DNA of 64,000 nt, taken from contig JACMZG010000008.1 of NCBI GenBank assembly GCA_018340805.1, positions 14,524,989-14,588,988 of the forward strand, in the 5' to 3' direction. The DNA is from Microvelia longipes (taxonomy: Eukaryota > Arthropoda > Insecta > Hemiptera > Veliidae). The notes beneath the pieces are model-generated. The model searched no databases and was not told the DNA's origin. It saw only the letters and a list, made by a program, of their open reading frames with translations. A program made the position numbers and the translations under genes. Below are positions 1 to 13,602 of this stretch, piece after piece (position 1 is the first letter of the stretch; each line of letters starts with the position of its first letter).

Positions 1-2394
1 GTGTTCAATTTGTTTACTTTAGAAATTTGTTGATTAACAATCAGCTTTGAAATTTTATTTTGTTCAGTTGTTATATTAGTAAAATTGTTATTATTAAACA
101 TTTTTGTTAATTTTGAATAAATACTTTATTTATTATATAAATCGGTGTGTGTTTTGGTTGATATCATTTTATCAGTATATAACATATCATATGTTAATAT
201 CAAATTAAAATAACAAATTTATATAGACACTTAACTCGAAAAAGTATTTAAATTCTTCTGATTGAAATTAAGTAAAGGTAAATAAAAATTACTATTTAAA
301 TTAAATATTATTATTACATAAGTAAATAAACTTTCCTAAATTAATTTTGTACTTTACTTCATACATAATATAAATTAATTATAAAAACAAGACCCAATAA
401 TTAATATACACCAATATACAAATAAAATTTCTGTGTATTACTTCATATATTAAAAGGTATATTTATAATAATTTTAATAAGAAAAGATGTAAAGAAGGAA
501 AAAATTAAATTTATAAATACTTCTTTATGATACATACTATGTATAAAGAAGGAAAATGATAATAAATTATATTATAGTATGAATAATGGATAAGTTTTCT
601 GTCCTTATTTTCTAAAATTAACTTTGTGTTAGTGTGTATTTCATTTATTAGTGTGTGTGAGATGGAAAATATTTATCAAAATATTTTGATTAGTGTGTGT
701 TGGTGCGTTTTAGTCGTTGTGAACCCCTCTCATACCCTTTTTTCTTTTTGCTTATCTACGCAAGCGCTCTTTTAATTAGAATATATAGGAAAAGCTCTCC
801 CCCATGCCTTCCCCTGGGCTTTTTCATATAATCGCAAAACAAAAGGCCTTATTTTAGCTAAAATACACACACAAAAGTTTTATACACAATTACCTTTTTT
901 TGGAGAAATTAGTGTATATAAACTTTTTTTGGTATGGCGTATAAAAGAAAAATTAAATTCAAAAATTTATTGAATTTTCTTCTAGTGAGTAGGAGTTTAT
1001 TCTTTGAAATGTAAAAAGATATTTAATTTACGACAATTTTTCATGAAAAATGTTCTAAAATGAAGAACTTAAAAAGTATTTGATGTCTTCATAGAAAAAG
1101 AAAATCTGCTTAACATGTTTTATAGGAAAAATTTTATGTTACATGCTGTTATTTCATTTAAGCGAATTTCAACTCTACATTTAATATATTAATAAGAGTC
1201 ACAACTAAAACTACTTTACTGTATTATTTTATTTGTTTACTCATATTTATTTTTATTCATATATTAACTCTACTTGAACTCTTTTGATTTGTATTTAATG
1301 CTTTCCTCAATTTTGATTCTTGAAGTATAACTATCTATTTAAAACATAGTAAATACAACTACAGTATAGAAGTTGAAGTCAACAATCGTCTATTATCATA
1401 ATACCGTGAAGTATCAACAAGTTGATTTAATCTCTGTGGTTTCAGTCTTAATAGATTTAGTTTTGGCAAACCTTTTCTCTTAAGATTAGCTTAACTTCAT
1501 TCATCTTTCTTAAATATACCTTTAACCTGATACTTAGCTTTGAAGTCTCAAGAGATTATCAGCTTCCTCTTTAAAATTGTTTAAATTTGATAGTTGCAAT
1601 TATATGAACTATGAAATGAACAATTGTTCCTGCGAAATTTGCTGCTACAAATTAACAAATACTTAACAGTAAATGTAAATCGAATAGCACGTTGTGTGTA
1701 TGAACTGATATGTTAAGTAAAGAGAACTATTTAACTAATGAAATAACTTTCTTTAACTTAAATACTTATAAACCAAGAATTATGTCTAGAAAAGCAGACA
1801 TAAGAAGCAAAATACTTAAAATAGTACGTATTATAATGATAACAACAGTTCGCCTTTCCCCCAAAAAGCTTTAATATCTCTTAGAAGAGTCGGCTCCTGA
1901 TCTTTTGAAGCTTCTTAGTGGAAAGACAAATTATAATTAATTAGTTAAAAAGCCACTTATTCTTGCTACTTTTAATATCATACTATGTAGCTACAAATAA
2001 TATAAAACAGTAACCTATACACCGGGGACTTAACAAGTCAGAAAGTCCACGACTATAGTTGTAGCCTACAAGGCGGCGTCGGCGTATCAAAGGTGCAGCA
2101 AAACGCTGGGTACTTATGCCTCTATAAGTTAATTTCGCCCTAATTGATCCGCCTTATACTTGTAAACATACATAAAACCTATAGATACACTTACATAATG
2201 TGTATACTCGATTAATATTTCTAATTTTCAATTAAATTACATTATACGGTGAAGAAAAAGATTTTAAATTTAATTTTCATTTACTAGTTTGTTTTGGTTG
2301 TCAAACAAGACCAATTAGTTAGTTTACTATTGCTAAATAAATGTAACCTAAATTAAACCAGAATATTTTAGAGCCAAGCTTAAATAGAACAAAA
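1..2394. other. A+T-rich non-coding sequence
   Basis: I see no exon-like open frame or known repeat here. Two less A+T-rich patches stand out, near 715-850 and 2025-2130, but neither has a coherent reading frame. If Tet extends upstream as expected, this is intron or 5' flank of that gene. Confidence 0.5.
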
Positions 2395-2790
2395 ATAAAA
2401 GCCGCCACATGGTGTCGTTGTTGTACTTCATCAGTTCGTCATGTTACTGGTTAAAATAAGCGGCATACTGCCACGATTTAAGTGAATTTAATTTTCTAAA
2501 TTCTAAATTTATAAGTGAAAAAACGTGATTTGTTTACATTATGTCAACTAATGACACAATTTTTTTATTTTTTGTTTGACATATATATGTCAATCAATAA
2601 AACCAAACTAATACTGATAATAAAATGGAACTTCGTATATTTTTGAACCATACATAGTACCATATGTGTAACAATTTCAGCTTAATCTAAACACTATTTA
2701 AATATTTGTGATTTTTTAAATGTTTGTGGGGTCATTATTGTGGGTTAATGACGTCACACATATTTCATAAACTATAGGGTTTAGGTTTAG
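2395..2790 (+). repeat. Dispersed repeat family B, copy 1
   Basis: It shares an ordered set of motifs with 5368-5690, 54636-54860 and 60140-60480: a GC-rich start with GCCGC, then GTTGTACTT.ATCAGTT, then AAG.GGCATACTGCCACGAT, then an AAAACGTGATTT stretch and a run ending in ATTGTGGGTTAATGACGTCA. No open frame was seen. It is a diverged non-autonomous transposon or transposon tail of unknown class. Confidence 0.55.
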
Positions 2791-2933
2791 GACATTAGCA
2801 AGTTTAATTTTTGTACCAAGTTTCATTCATTCGCTAAAACAGAATAAATAACATAACCTCCAATTCCTTTTCAAATTTATGCTTCATGCACCTAATTTTG
2901 AATAAACGCTTGAGTAGTGTCAGTAGTAGAATC

Positions 2934-3374
2934 TTAAGGGTGTACTGACGCAATTATTTGGTATTCCCCAAATTGCTCTATCCGTATGACTTAGAGACTT
3001 GAAATTTAGTGCAGATGTCAAAACATTTAAAACATTAATTTTGACGAATCACTCTTTTTAAGAATAGATTTTTTGAAGAAGAACAAAATCGGTTGTTCTT
3101 CTTAAAAAAAAAACTATTCTTAAGGGATTCATTGCATGAGTATTATTCTGATAAAAATTGCTGGGGAATTCAATTGAATTTTTGCGTGACAAAAATAAGG
3201 CTGTGTAATATCACAAGGTCAATATAGGTTGACATTTTGTAGTATAACATGATAAGAAAACATACTTTATTATCCCAGATCAATTTACAAAATAAATACC
3301 CATTATAATAAAAAATAACGCTTTTGAAATTATATTGGACGTATTTTTTTCTCTTAGTGGCAATACACCCTTAA
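2934..3374. mobile_element. TTAA-bounded MITE with central hairpin
   Basis: The left end reads TTAAGGGTGTACTG and the right end, reverse-complemented, reads TTAAGGGTGTATTG, giving inverted ends that begin with TTAA, the target tetranucleotide of piggyBac-type elements. The ~440-bp body has no ORF. Its centre (3058-3123) is an imperfect inverted repeat with arms of about 28 bp. This is consistent with a non-autonomous DNA transposon; the piggyBac link rests only on the TTAA. Confidence 0.6.
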
Positions 3375-3493
3375 ATAATTAGCTAAAACCCGTCCTATGA
3401 AAAAAGGATTATTTCTCTTCTTATATTGTATATTTTTTAAATTGATGTAAAATTAAACTAACAACAAAATAGTGAAAATAACAAAAAGTGTCA

Positions 3494-3998
3494 CTGCTTA
3501 GCGTACAATCATAACCTCAGTAATAACTACTTAGCGTAACCTCAAAGTAATGTAACTACTTAGCGTACTCAATCATAACCTCAAAGTAATGTAACTACTT
3601 AGCGTACTCAATCTAACCTCAAAGTAATGTAACTACTTAGCGTCGTAACTACTAGCGTACTCAATCATAACCTCAAAGTAATGTAACTACTTAGCGTACT
3701 CAATCATAACCTCAAAGTAATGTAACTACTTAGCGTACTCAATCATAACCTCAAAGTAATGTAACTACTTAGCCTCAAAGTAATGTAACTACTTAGCGTA
3801 CTCAATCATAACTCAAGTAATCTAACTACGTATGTACTCAATCATAACCTCAAAGTAATGTAACTACTTAGCGTACTCCTCAAAGTAATGTAACTACTTA
3901 GCGTACTCAATCACCTCAAAGTAATCTAACTACTTAGCGTACTCAATCTAACCTCAAAGTAATGTAACTACTTATACTCAATCATAACCTCTAAGTAT
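3494..3998. repeat. Minisatellite, ~39-bp unit
   Basis: About 12 to 13 head-to-tail copies of a 39-bp unit containing AACCTCAAAGTAATGTAACT followed by ACTTAGCGTACTCAATCAT. Some copies are truncated (near 3640, 3770 and 3870), which suggests unequal exchange or slippage. No spacer-like variation, so it is not a CRISPR-type array. Confidence 0.9.
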
Positions 3999-4585
3999 AT
4001 TTCAAACATGAGCTTTACTCTAGCTCTGATTTAGTCTTATGTTAGTCAATACTAACTCTTTGGTTCATATTAAACATTAAAATATATAACATCTATTTAT
4101 AATTGAGAATTTGACTCAACAATGTCATAAAAAATATCATTATGATTACGGAGCAAAACTAAAATACTTAGAGGTTTTTTCAGATGGAGATAAAATTTGT
4201 TTTCTATAAATCGATTTAAAAATTATTAATCAATAAAATGATCGAACTAGTTTAACTAAGATTAAAGTATTAACAAAATAAACACGCATTTTACCAAATA
4301 TAAGCGAGATTAAACATGACTTTCATTGCCATTATTATACAAAAATATCAGTGTGACCAACTTGTATTAAGAAATTTTTCATTTAAATCTAAAATTAGAT
4401 TTATGATTCTTTAAAACTTTTCTTTAGTGTATTAAGGTAGTGCAGCATGAAATTATAATGTCTAACTCCAAGCACTAATTTATTATACAATTTGTCTTTT
4501 GACTGCAACTGAGAGTATTTCGAGACCACAAGATTACTTCCGAAAACCCGTGTCTTAAGGTTATGATTTTAATACGGTTAAAATC

Positions 4586-4868
4586 ACAGAGGTATATATT
4601 GTATACTAGAGGGGGATAGCCTATATCAATATATTAAAAGGTCTCAAATATCTTTTTGGGGCTTTCAGGGGATCTGTGAAACCTCCTCCAAGAGGGAGTT
4701 AAGGTTTTAATTAATCAATCGTTTTCGCCTTCCCGCACACTGTTTGTATTTTGATTTGAATTTTTAACTGATTATTTTTTTGAATGAAGGTATATAAGGT
4801 GGTCAAGTTACTTTTCCTATGTTTCAAAATTTAACCTATATGGCTTCTCTAGTTATACTATCTCTATG
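4586..4868 (+). mobile_element. Degenerate MITE, family C (hAT-like)
   Basis: It follows the same internal order as the intact copies at 43059-43380 and 51075-51393: TATACTAGAGGGGG start, TTTTTGGGGCTTTCAGGGG, CCTCCAAGAGGGAGTTAAGG, ATGTTTCAAAATTTAACC, and an end at CTCTATG. Many substitutions and no clean target duplication mark it as an old copy. Confidence 0.75.
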
Positions 4869-5367
4869 GTTAACATGAATTTGTTTGATTTTCTGTCTAA
4901 TTTGTGTGAATAAGGTCTAAAAAATGTTTGTGTCGAAAATTTTACAACAATTTGATAAAAAATGAGTCAAAATATGTGTGCTAAAAGTGATACAATTGGG
5001 TTAAAACGACTGATCATTACTTTGCAACATGTCAACAAAGCTTGGCTTTTTTTATTATTTACATTTTCATTTGACAGTAACTGACTTATTTTTAAAGGCA
5101 GTACCTTTGTGATAAATTTAAGTACAAAAAGATTTTTATACCTTCAGTTCGGCAAAAGTTATTCAAGTTTAGTATTTCTCACGTTTATTATTATGCTGTT
5201 TCAACTTGGCATCCTACAGGATTTATTAATAAATATTAGAATTACAAAAACTTAAATAACTTTTGACGTAGTAAAGGTACAAAAATCGTTTTGTACTCAA
5301 ATGTATCATAAAATGAACGCCTTTAAAAATAAGGTATTTCAGTCAAATAAAAATGTATTTATATTAG

Positions 5368-5690
5368 AGCGGCCTCTCGTTGGCCGCTCCATAGAGTCAA
5401 CTGTAAAGGCCCTTTGCGGCCCCGTGTCTTTATTTAGTCACATAGTTGTTGTCCTTAAATGTCATATTTCTAGTTTATAAGTGGCATACTGCCGCGATAT
5501 AAGCGAGTTTTCAGATGTAATAGTTAAAAAACGTGATTTTATGTATATATGTAAATTGATAAAACCTTAATTAATGCTGATAATACATTTTTAGTTTCAT
5601 TCATGTGTTGTCCCATATACATATATATGTGTATGAAATTTCAGCCCAACAGACAAAAACGTTTTTGATGTTTTTTTGTTATTTTAAAAC
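5368..5690 (+). repeat. Dispersed repeat family B, copy 2
   Basis: Begins with a GC-rich patch containing GCGGCC twice (an inverted pair around CTCTCGTT), then TAAGTGGCATACTGCCGCGA, AAAACGTGATTT, GCTGATAATACATTTTTA and ATATGTGTATGAAATTTCAG, matching the copy at 60140-60480 in order. No coding capacity. Confidence 0.6.
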
Positions 5691-5699
5691 AAAATCTCG

Positions 5700-5718
5700 T
5701 ACATACATACACACACAC

Positions 5719-5782
<64 letters not shown>

Positions 5783-5800
5783 TATATATAATATATATAA
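5700..5800. repeat. (CATA)n/(TA)n microsatellite
   Basis: Short ACAC/CATA tract leading into about 70 bp of TA dinucleotides, interrupted by single missing bases. The open frames across it on both strands are repeat artefacts rich in Tyr and Ile. Confidence 0.95.
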
Positions 5801-7554
5801 AATATAAATCCAGCCCCAACCCTCCCATGACTCTTTAATGGAGGAAGGGAGGGAGGAAAAGCTCCTTTTGAAAAGTCGCAAAAAGACAAGGTTTGTTGAC
5901 ATCTTGTAAAATAATGATCCGTCGTTTTAACTCAGGGAGGAGACCTCCATTTAAGATCGTTTTTATTGCCCTTGTTTTTAAAGCGCTTGATTAAAATTAA
6001 AAAAATATATATTCATGTAATGTCCCCAAGATTTTGTTGCTCCAGGTTACAAAATCCTAATGCCTGTATGATAATCTCTTTTATGCTGGAGCTTGTAAAT
6101 TACTTTATCTCTGTTAATTATTGTCTTATAATTAATACAACAATAAATCAACTGTTGTATTAAACTTTTTTTAGACTATCTATAAATTTACCTTCTAGTT
6201 ATAAACCAGCAGTATACATACCTACATAAATATGTATTTAAACTCGATATTACAAATTCATGGACCTAGGGCTCAAAACTATGCATAATGTTCGCTACAA
6301 ATAATTCAAGTCTAATGACATTTATAAATGAAATGAAACAAAAATTACATATCTATTTATATTTTTGAGTTAAGAGCTAATATGTGGGTCAGTCGATTAG
6401 CTATATTATACTGGCATTCACGCTTGTTCTAACTAATACTAACTACAGCTAATTACATTCCATAGTGATAATGATACTGCCACTCCGTATTAGTTTATTA
6501 GTAGGAAAAAGATAAGATACTAAAAACTCGTGACGACCTTAAATTTATTTAAATTTAGCGACTGTAACTTAATTTAAAACGCCAACTTATAATAAAAAAT
6601 ACTTTTATTTTTACTTTATATGACTTATTTATTTATATTTAAATTCTGATTGAGCTAATCTGTTTTAGCTGTTTTCTGCTAGGCTTTGTCTATAGAGCAA
6701 TGTAATTTACATGAGTACATCATGTGTTGTAAAGTGTTAATTAAAAATATCAAACATTTTTAAAAAATATAATTGATAGAATTTACAATCTCATCATTAG
6801 TATTATACAATTTCCAATTTTATATTTGACTGATTTTTCATCGAAAGGTGATATTTCTGCTACTTTATTATTTCAGTAATATTTTACAAAGAAAAAGGAG
6901 GGTCTTCATTTATTTCCATTTTCTAATACTTTCCCCTCTCTACGAAAACTAAGACTATAAAATATAAGGAAGAGAAACATATTTTTCACTTTATTTTCGT
7001 ATTTTACTCACGAACCAATTTTTTCCTAACTACCTAATAATTCAAGAAGGAAAAACAAGACCGAAAATACATTTTTTTTTAAAAAAAAGAGCAATAGAAA
7101 TGGTTCCCTTTATTTTTCCTCTTATTTTAATGGATATTCTCTTATGGTCCATTATTTTTTATAGTCGAAAAAAAATTAATACAAAGAAAGGTCTTAAATC
7201 TTTAAAGTTGATTCCATAAAAGCTAATTTAGAATCATATTAATCGGTAAATAATTTAGATTTAAAGGAAAATCAAAGGAAATCAAAGGAAATCATCTAAT
7301 AAACGTCATCAAAGCTAGTGCATTTTAATGATGACAAACGTTCTATTTCAAATACAGTATAGAGCTACTGCAACGACACACAGAGCTCAAACTTGCAAAT
7401 TTGATTATTTACAGCTTAAAAAATAATTAAATTTTTAAATATCTACTTCTCACTCTAAAATAAATGTTTAAAAATACATACAAGAAGTATGTTAATAAAA
7501 TTATTATTTCCACGAATAAAACTCTATAAATCAAAGGCAATCTATATTAATTGA

Positions 7555-7558
<4 letters not shown>
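5801..7558. other. Non-coding, nothing recognised
   Basis: A+T-rich sequence with only short chance open frames. A small CAAAGGAAAT triplication lies near 7262-7293. No exon, RNA gene or transposon end was identified. Confidence 0.5.
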
Positions 7559-7870
<312 letters not shown>

Positions 7871-10354
7871 TATTATTTATATTTACACTTTTTTTTTATT
7901 TGTATTTCATACGGAAAATTGAAATTAAAGAATTGAAAATTTTAACAAAAATAAAAATTTATTAAACTAAATAACCCACCAGTATCGTCAAGATTTTGGC
8001 ATAAGGCCTTTTGCTTTTGTTAACAAGGGACTTCATTAGTTTTCATGTTTATGAAATAGTTCAGGTTCTACTAGTTGAACTGAATATTTTTGGACTGCTG
8101 TTAGTCCAAGAGCTATTGGCGCAAAACATGACCGTCAATCCTAACAAGTGCTCTGCTGTTTCTGATCTAGGAGTCAGGGATTTTGAACCTTAGAAGTACG
8201 GAAAGTCGTCCCAAATTCACTATTCTTATTAGTTTTATTAAACATTTACAAAAAAGGAACCATTTACTTAACCATTACTTATTATTCACTTAGAAACATT
8301 TACTTCAATAGAACCAAGCGTATAACAACTATTATAAGCTATTACCAAAAATATAATAAAAATCACTCATTTATACCCGAGAACATCCAAAACTATCAAA
8401 ATTTCATGTTTTTCTCTATTAACATGTTTAAGTTTTAGACAACTAAACTGAAGCATATCTTATAAACGACCGATAATTTAGAGTTGTTCTAGAGAAAGAG
8501 ATCATTACAGCTCTCACATATGAAGGTTTCATGTTTGACGTATAATGCTAAAAATGTGTGTTTTACGAAAATTAAGCTGTTGTTATCTATTTTTTAGGAT
8601 TATATGTATACCATTTGTATAGCTTTATACAAGGTTGGGTGTTAATAGGGTATAAATTAATGATAATGGTGTTACATTCGATAATAGTTAAACATCAGTT
8701 ATATCTCTGTTAATAAAAAACACCTCCCCCTCCATGATTCTATTCTCACTTTCCTTTAAAAATTCCCTAATACGATTAATGGATTGCTAATCAATATTAG
8801 TTTAATTCCTACAAGAGTTGAAAACAAGACAAATTTGTCGTAGATTTAATAAACTTACAAAAGAGCCCTTTAACTTTATTTATCAAAACTAATAAAACAC
8901 CGCTGTTAGACGGAAACTAATTTGAATGACATTTTCCGGATTTTTAAGAGATCCCTGGGGTAAATCTCCTAAATCTCAAATAGCAGAACACCCGACGGAG
9001 CAAGAAAATAAGTCCATCTAGTTGTTTAAACGTCTTTATATTTGTATTCATAATGTATAGGTATTATTAATATTTAAAAGTTGAGTACATTTGAATCTTT
9101 ACATTAAAAGAATACACTATAGAAAGTACTAGTGGTACAAATGCAAAAAGAATACTTAAGATAAATAAAAAAAATAATAAATGCCATCATAAAGGAGACA
9201 ATAAATTTTATTTTATCTATAATTTATTATGACTAATAACAAAGAATAAATAATAAAAACTAGTTTGAAAAACTTGTGTAGAATTAAGTACTGGGTATTT
9301 ATTTTAGGTGTATTTATTAGACTTATTGCACGGAGGGTTGGCTTTTTAATATAAATGGAAATTTTATAGAGAATATTATTTATGTTAGAGGGCTCCATGT
9401 CATGGTAAGAGGCTAAGTAATATTGAGAAATTATGGGACCTCTTTAATGTGTTTCTTAGTTCTAGAAGAAACCTTTTATGAGAAATTAAGTACCTGAATA
9501 AGGTTAAGATAACCACCACCATAACCTACCTCTATTAGATTTTTAAACATTATAAACTTCTTATGATATTTTTTTTTCTTTTATAAGATATTAGTTTTAA
9601 TTTCAAATTAACTTTCTTATGTTGTCTTTTGTTTCATACTAATAATTATTCACCACTCTATAAATATTAAGTATAAATATACAAAAAAATAAAATAAATT
9701 ACCTTTGAATTTGATACTGTTGCGTCTCCTGCAAAATATAAGGTAAAATGTATCATTAAAAATTAAATAAAAATAAGTTACGAAATAAAAGAGAACTAAA
9801 TAAATAAAATGTAAGGAAATATTTATTCTTATTTCTTCTTTAGGTGTGTTGTGTATTACTAAGCAGATTATTTTGTATTGTATCGCCTTATAACATTAGT
9901 TAAATATACACATTATAACTGGGTAAAACATATAAATGTTTGTGTTTTAACTTTATGAAGTCTCTTAGGAATTCGCTATTTTTATTTACATTGTTTAACA
10001 CAATCGACTCTTTAATTTACCTACGGTATAAATCCACTGCGATTATAGAGAATGATACGAACTATGTTTATTACAGTTTTATTATAATCATCAATTTAGG
10101 AGAACATGTTATGTCTAATGGTCCAAGTAGACCAATAACAAGAAGGTCCATTTTACTCTTACAGATTTAAACAGTGCTTTAAGAGTTAACTTTATATAGA
10201 TGCGGCAAAATTCTTATAAAACGCAAGCATTAGTATTAAACATAAATTCTTGACTAATAACCTCTGACTTAATTAATTTCTCTCTTTACATTTTATACTC
10301 AACGTACACCAACACTAAACCCCTAATTTTGTTTTTCTATTTTTGTTTGCTTAG
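7871..10354. other. Non-coding, nothing recognised
   Basis: A slightly GC-richer stretch at 8090-8195 carries a 60-codon open frame (8011-8193) that I cannot assign; it ends in a GGATTTTGAACC motif resembling an inverted Pol III B box, but no A box is placed correctly. The rest is plain A+T-rich sequence. Confidence 0.45.
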
Positions 10355-10390
10355 GTTTCAAGACGCGGAAGTTTGACGAGAAAAGTGGGG
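10355..10390 (+). CDS. Candidate 36-nt microexon (possible Tet 5' exon)
   Basis: A long pyrimidine tract ending TTTGCTTAG precedes 36 nt that are followed directly by GTAAGATTTT. A branch-point-like CACTAAAC lies upstream. The 36 nt are open in phase 0, reading VSRRGSLTRKVG, and would join in frame to the phase-0 exon at 19861 (AYRKSRNS), making one basic Arg/Lys/Ser stretch. The segment is GC-richer than its surroundings. The intervening intron would be 9.5 kb. I cannot show homology, so a chance splice-like motif remains possible. Confidence 0.45.
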
Positions 10391-10578
10391 GTAAGATTTT
10401 TAAATTACACTAAGTCTACTAAGTTTAAGATTATAGGAAATTATTTTTCATAAGAATTAGTTACTCATAAGACAGTTTTCAAATACGCGATTGCGTCCAA
10501 AAATATACTATGAATACGATTAAAATTGAATAGCATTATATTATAGACAAAAAACTTTATAGGGACCTCTATTTTAAA

Positions 10579-10689
10579 TTATTAAAGCTTTTGAGGAGGA
10601 ATAGATCCAAAATAATAAATAAAACTAATTTTGCCGAGCTTTCGATATAAATTTATCTTTTTTAAGGCTTTTTATATAATAAAGCTTAT

Positions 10690-10756
<67 letters not shown>

Positions 10757-10848
10757 ATATATATATTATATAAAAAATTTTATCAAAAGCTCGGCAAAAT
10801 TAGTTGTATTTATTATTTTGGACCTGTTCCTTCTCAAAAGCTTTAATA
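10579..10848. repeat. Foldback palindrome with TA-rich centre
   Basis: The left arm (10579-10653) and right arm (about 10776-10848) are near-perfect inverted copies of about 70 bp, each carrying AAGCTTTTGAG, CCAAAATAATAAAT and AACTAATTTTGCCGAGCTTT. About 110 bp of mostly TA repeats separates them. It is either a hairpin-type MITE or an inverted duplication. Confidence 0.8.
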
Positions 10849-11099
10849 ACATTAGATAAAGCTGAAAATTTTAGAGAAAAGCATTATGATGGGTATATTA
10901 AATATTTTAGGTATATTGGAAAATTATTGTGTTAGCACTAAATTTCTAAAACAGGATTTTTACTAATTCGTTGTCTGTTGGGGGGGGGGGGTCTGCTATC
11001 ACCGTAGCTCCCAGTGCCAAAGACTTAGAAGTTAATACAAAACACAATTTTTATGTCCAGTGCAATGGGGAATTTTTTCTATGACGAAAAATTAAAAAA

Positions 11100-11535
11100 T
11101 ACATAACTTCATAAATCGCGTGAATGATTCGGCATGTAGTGCCAATGTACGACCAATAAATGTGTCCACTGTTATCTTATTATCAACAATAGTTCATTTT
11201 GTAAATGTATATGTTAAGAAACGTTAGAAGTCAGAAAAATAACCAATTAAGTTGAAATTTGGCTTGAGTACACTCGAGTACAACTTTTCAAGAGTTCATT
11301 CAAGTTTCATCAATACGGCTAAAAAATCTACGGTTTTTGTCGAATTACTTTTGAAGCGTGGTCAATTAGTGGATATGTGACCGCCGAGCTGATCTTTAGA
11401 AAAGCGAGACTAAAGATGTACAAAATTAAAAATTAGGCGTTTTTTATATTCATAGGACGAGCAAAGCGAGTCCGAAGTGGTAAGGTTGAGCGTTGTGAGT
11501 ACGATAAGATAAGCCATACCCGATTTTTTACGACA
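11100..11535 (+). repeat. Dispersed repeat family A, partial copy
   Basis: Carries the family signature GAGCAAAGCGAGTCCGAAG (11459-11477) and the end motif ACCCGATTTTTTA, in the same order as the reverse complement of the fuller copy at 52876-53635. The 5S-like module is not recognisable in this copy. Confidence 0.5.
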
Positions 11536-13602
11536 ATAAATGTATCCATTTTTGACTTCTATATTCCATGCTATAATATACCTGGCAATTTGTATATTTT
11601 AATGACAGTATTGTTATAATATTATTTTATAGAATTAAATATTATATAGTAGGTATTAGTGAGATTACTGAGAACATAATTTTTATATTTTACCTAAAAG
11701 GCATATTTCACACCTTTTGCGTCTATTAAAATTCTATTTTTATCTTGTTTTTTTTTTACCAACGTATTATTATCTCTTTATTATTTATTTTTATGAAGAT
11801 GTTCGTACTATAATTACTTTTTTCTATAAATAAAAACAATTTATTCTTTTTTATAACTTTTTCCTTCTATGTTATTATATAAAGACCAGGTTTTACCATG
11901 CAAACATTTTTATCTATTATATAAAAAGATAATGAGGAAAAATTCTTTTGAGACTTCGAGTTTTAAAAAAAAAAAACTTTTTATTTTCTAAATAATAACA
12001 AAATATACAATTTCTAATAGAACCGTTGGGCTAAGTGTTACTTAATTATTTTGTATAGTTGAAAGGCTATAACTAAGTACTAAACTAAGAAGTAAACTAT
12101 AATAATAGTGAGATGTCTTAGCTAAGTTCTCCTACACAATGCTTTGCTAGTTTTTTTTTTCTTTATCTTTTACCTACTGTGAATTGTAAATTTTTATGAC
12201 TTATTTTTTTTACTCTTAAGCATTCTTTCTTACAAGTTTAACTTGTTTTAGTATTACTCGTATTTGATACTAATTATTTAAATTGCTAATCTATTTGAAT
12301 ATTTTCACTAAATGATTCTCTAAATCGTATAATGTGTATGCTTATAGAAAATAAAAATGTCATCTTTAGCCAGACTTATTATATTTACGATGGATTTTTC
12401 TAGAGTTATGGAAGGAATCGCTGATTATTTTTTGTCCACACAGCGTGTTCAATCCGACACCAAAACCTAAACGATTAGAATTGTTTTTTTTTGTTTTTTT
12501 TTTATAAGCGCATGCTCCAGTAGTTACCACTACATGCGCTCTGCGCAATAAGTTTGTTGTTAGCATTGCAAAACTTCTTAGGAACATCGCTGTATTGAGG
12601 TAATCTTTATTAAATAAAAAACAACTTACAATATTTAGTAATCACTTAACTTACATCTAATTTTAAAATAATGCTAACAACGTGAAAATTCTAATGAAAT
12701 CTTTGTCCTAAAGTTCGACTTTTGAGTAATTTGTTTTTGTGGATAGGACCGCATCCAGGAGGCCCACCTTCTTAGGGTACTTGTCAAATTTGATGCTCGT
12801 AATAAATACTGAACCTGTAGCTATCCTGGACACGGTCCTTTGTGTGTATGGACCGTGTGAAACGTGTTGTGTATTACTGAGGAACGAGACAAATAAAATG
12901 TGAATATATACTATTTTTAGATATAATAATATATACAATAATATAAAAGAAATCTATACAAAAATTCAAAATATAATAAGAAATATATAAGAGTAAATGT
13001 ATATTACTAGAGTATTTACAATATATGAAGAAATATATAAGAAGAGATGAGATATAAGAAATATATAAGAATTATATACAAAGTTAAGAATGAAGAAATA
13101 CGTACAAAGGGAGAAAAATAAATAAATAAAACTTAAAAAAAAATATTAAATACAAAAATACAAAATTTTAGTGCTATTATAAATTTGACATCAATCCAAT
13201 ATCCTATTAACATAATTATTTATTTGATTAGGATTGTTGTCCTCCTCACTCTATGCGGTGCAAACATTTAAACCTCGTATGGACCTGACGGTGTAGATAT
13301 CTGTTTAGGCTGATGCTTTTTAGTACCATGTGTAAATAATACTGTTTCATGACTATAAAAATATGTAAAATATCTCGAAATTGTTTGGAAATAATTTAGA
13401 ATAAATAATCATTCCAAATTTAATATAGCTCTTCGATTTGCAAAAAATTGTATACAATAAATACTGCCTGAAATCTTCTACAGTGTTAAGTAAATATCTT
13501 GAAATAAATTTATTGCTAACTTTTTGTTAATAATAATTGACCTCATTTTAGTTTTAAATTAAAACTTATAACTATAGTTTATCTATTTGATATACATAGC
13601 TG

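Noticed and set aside
3494..3998. CRISPR-like array
   Set aside because: Units are contiguous and near-identical with no unique spacers, and the context is eukaryotic.
5605..5902. Three overlapping open frames on both strands rich in Tyr/Ile
   Set aside because: They are translations of the TA/CATA microsatellite.
12366..12938. Two minus-strand open frames of 73 and 76 codons
   Set aside because: No recognisable domain, no splice context, and flanked by low-complexity DNA; probably chance or a worn transposon.
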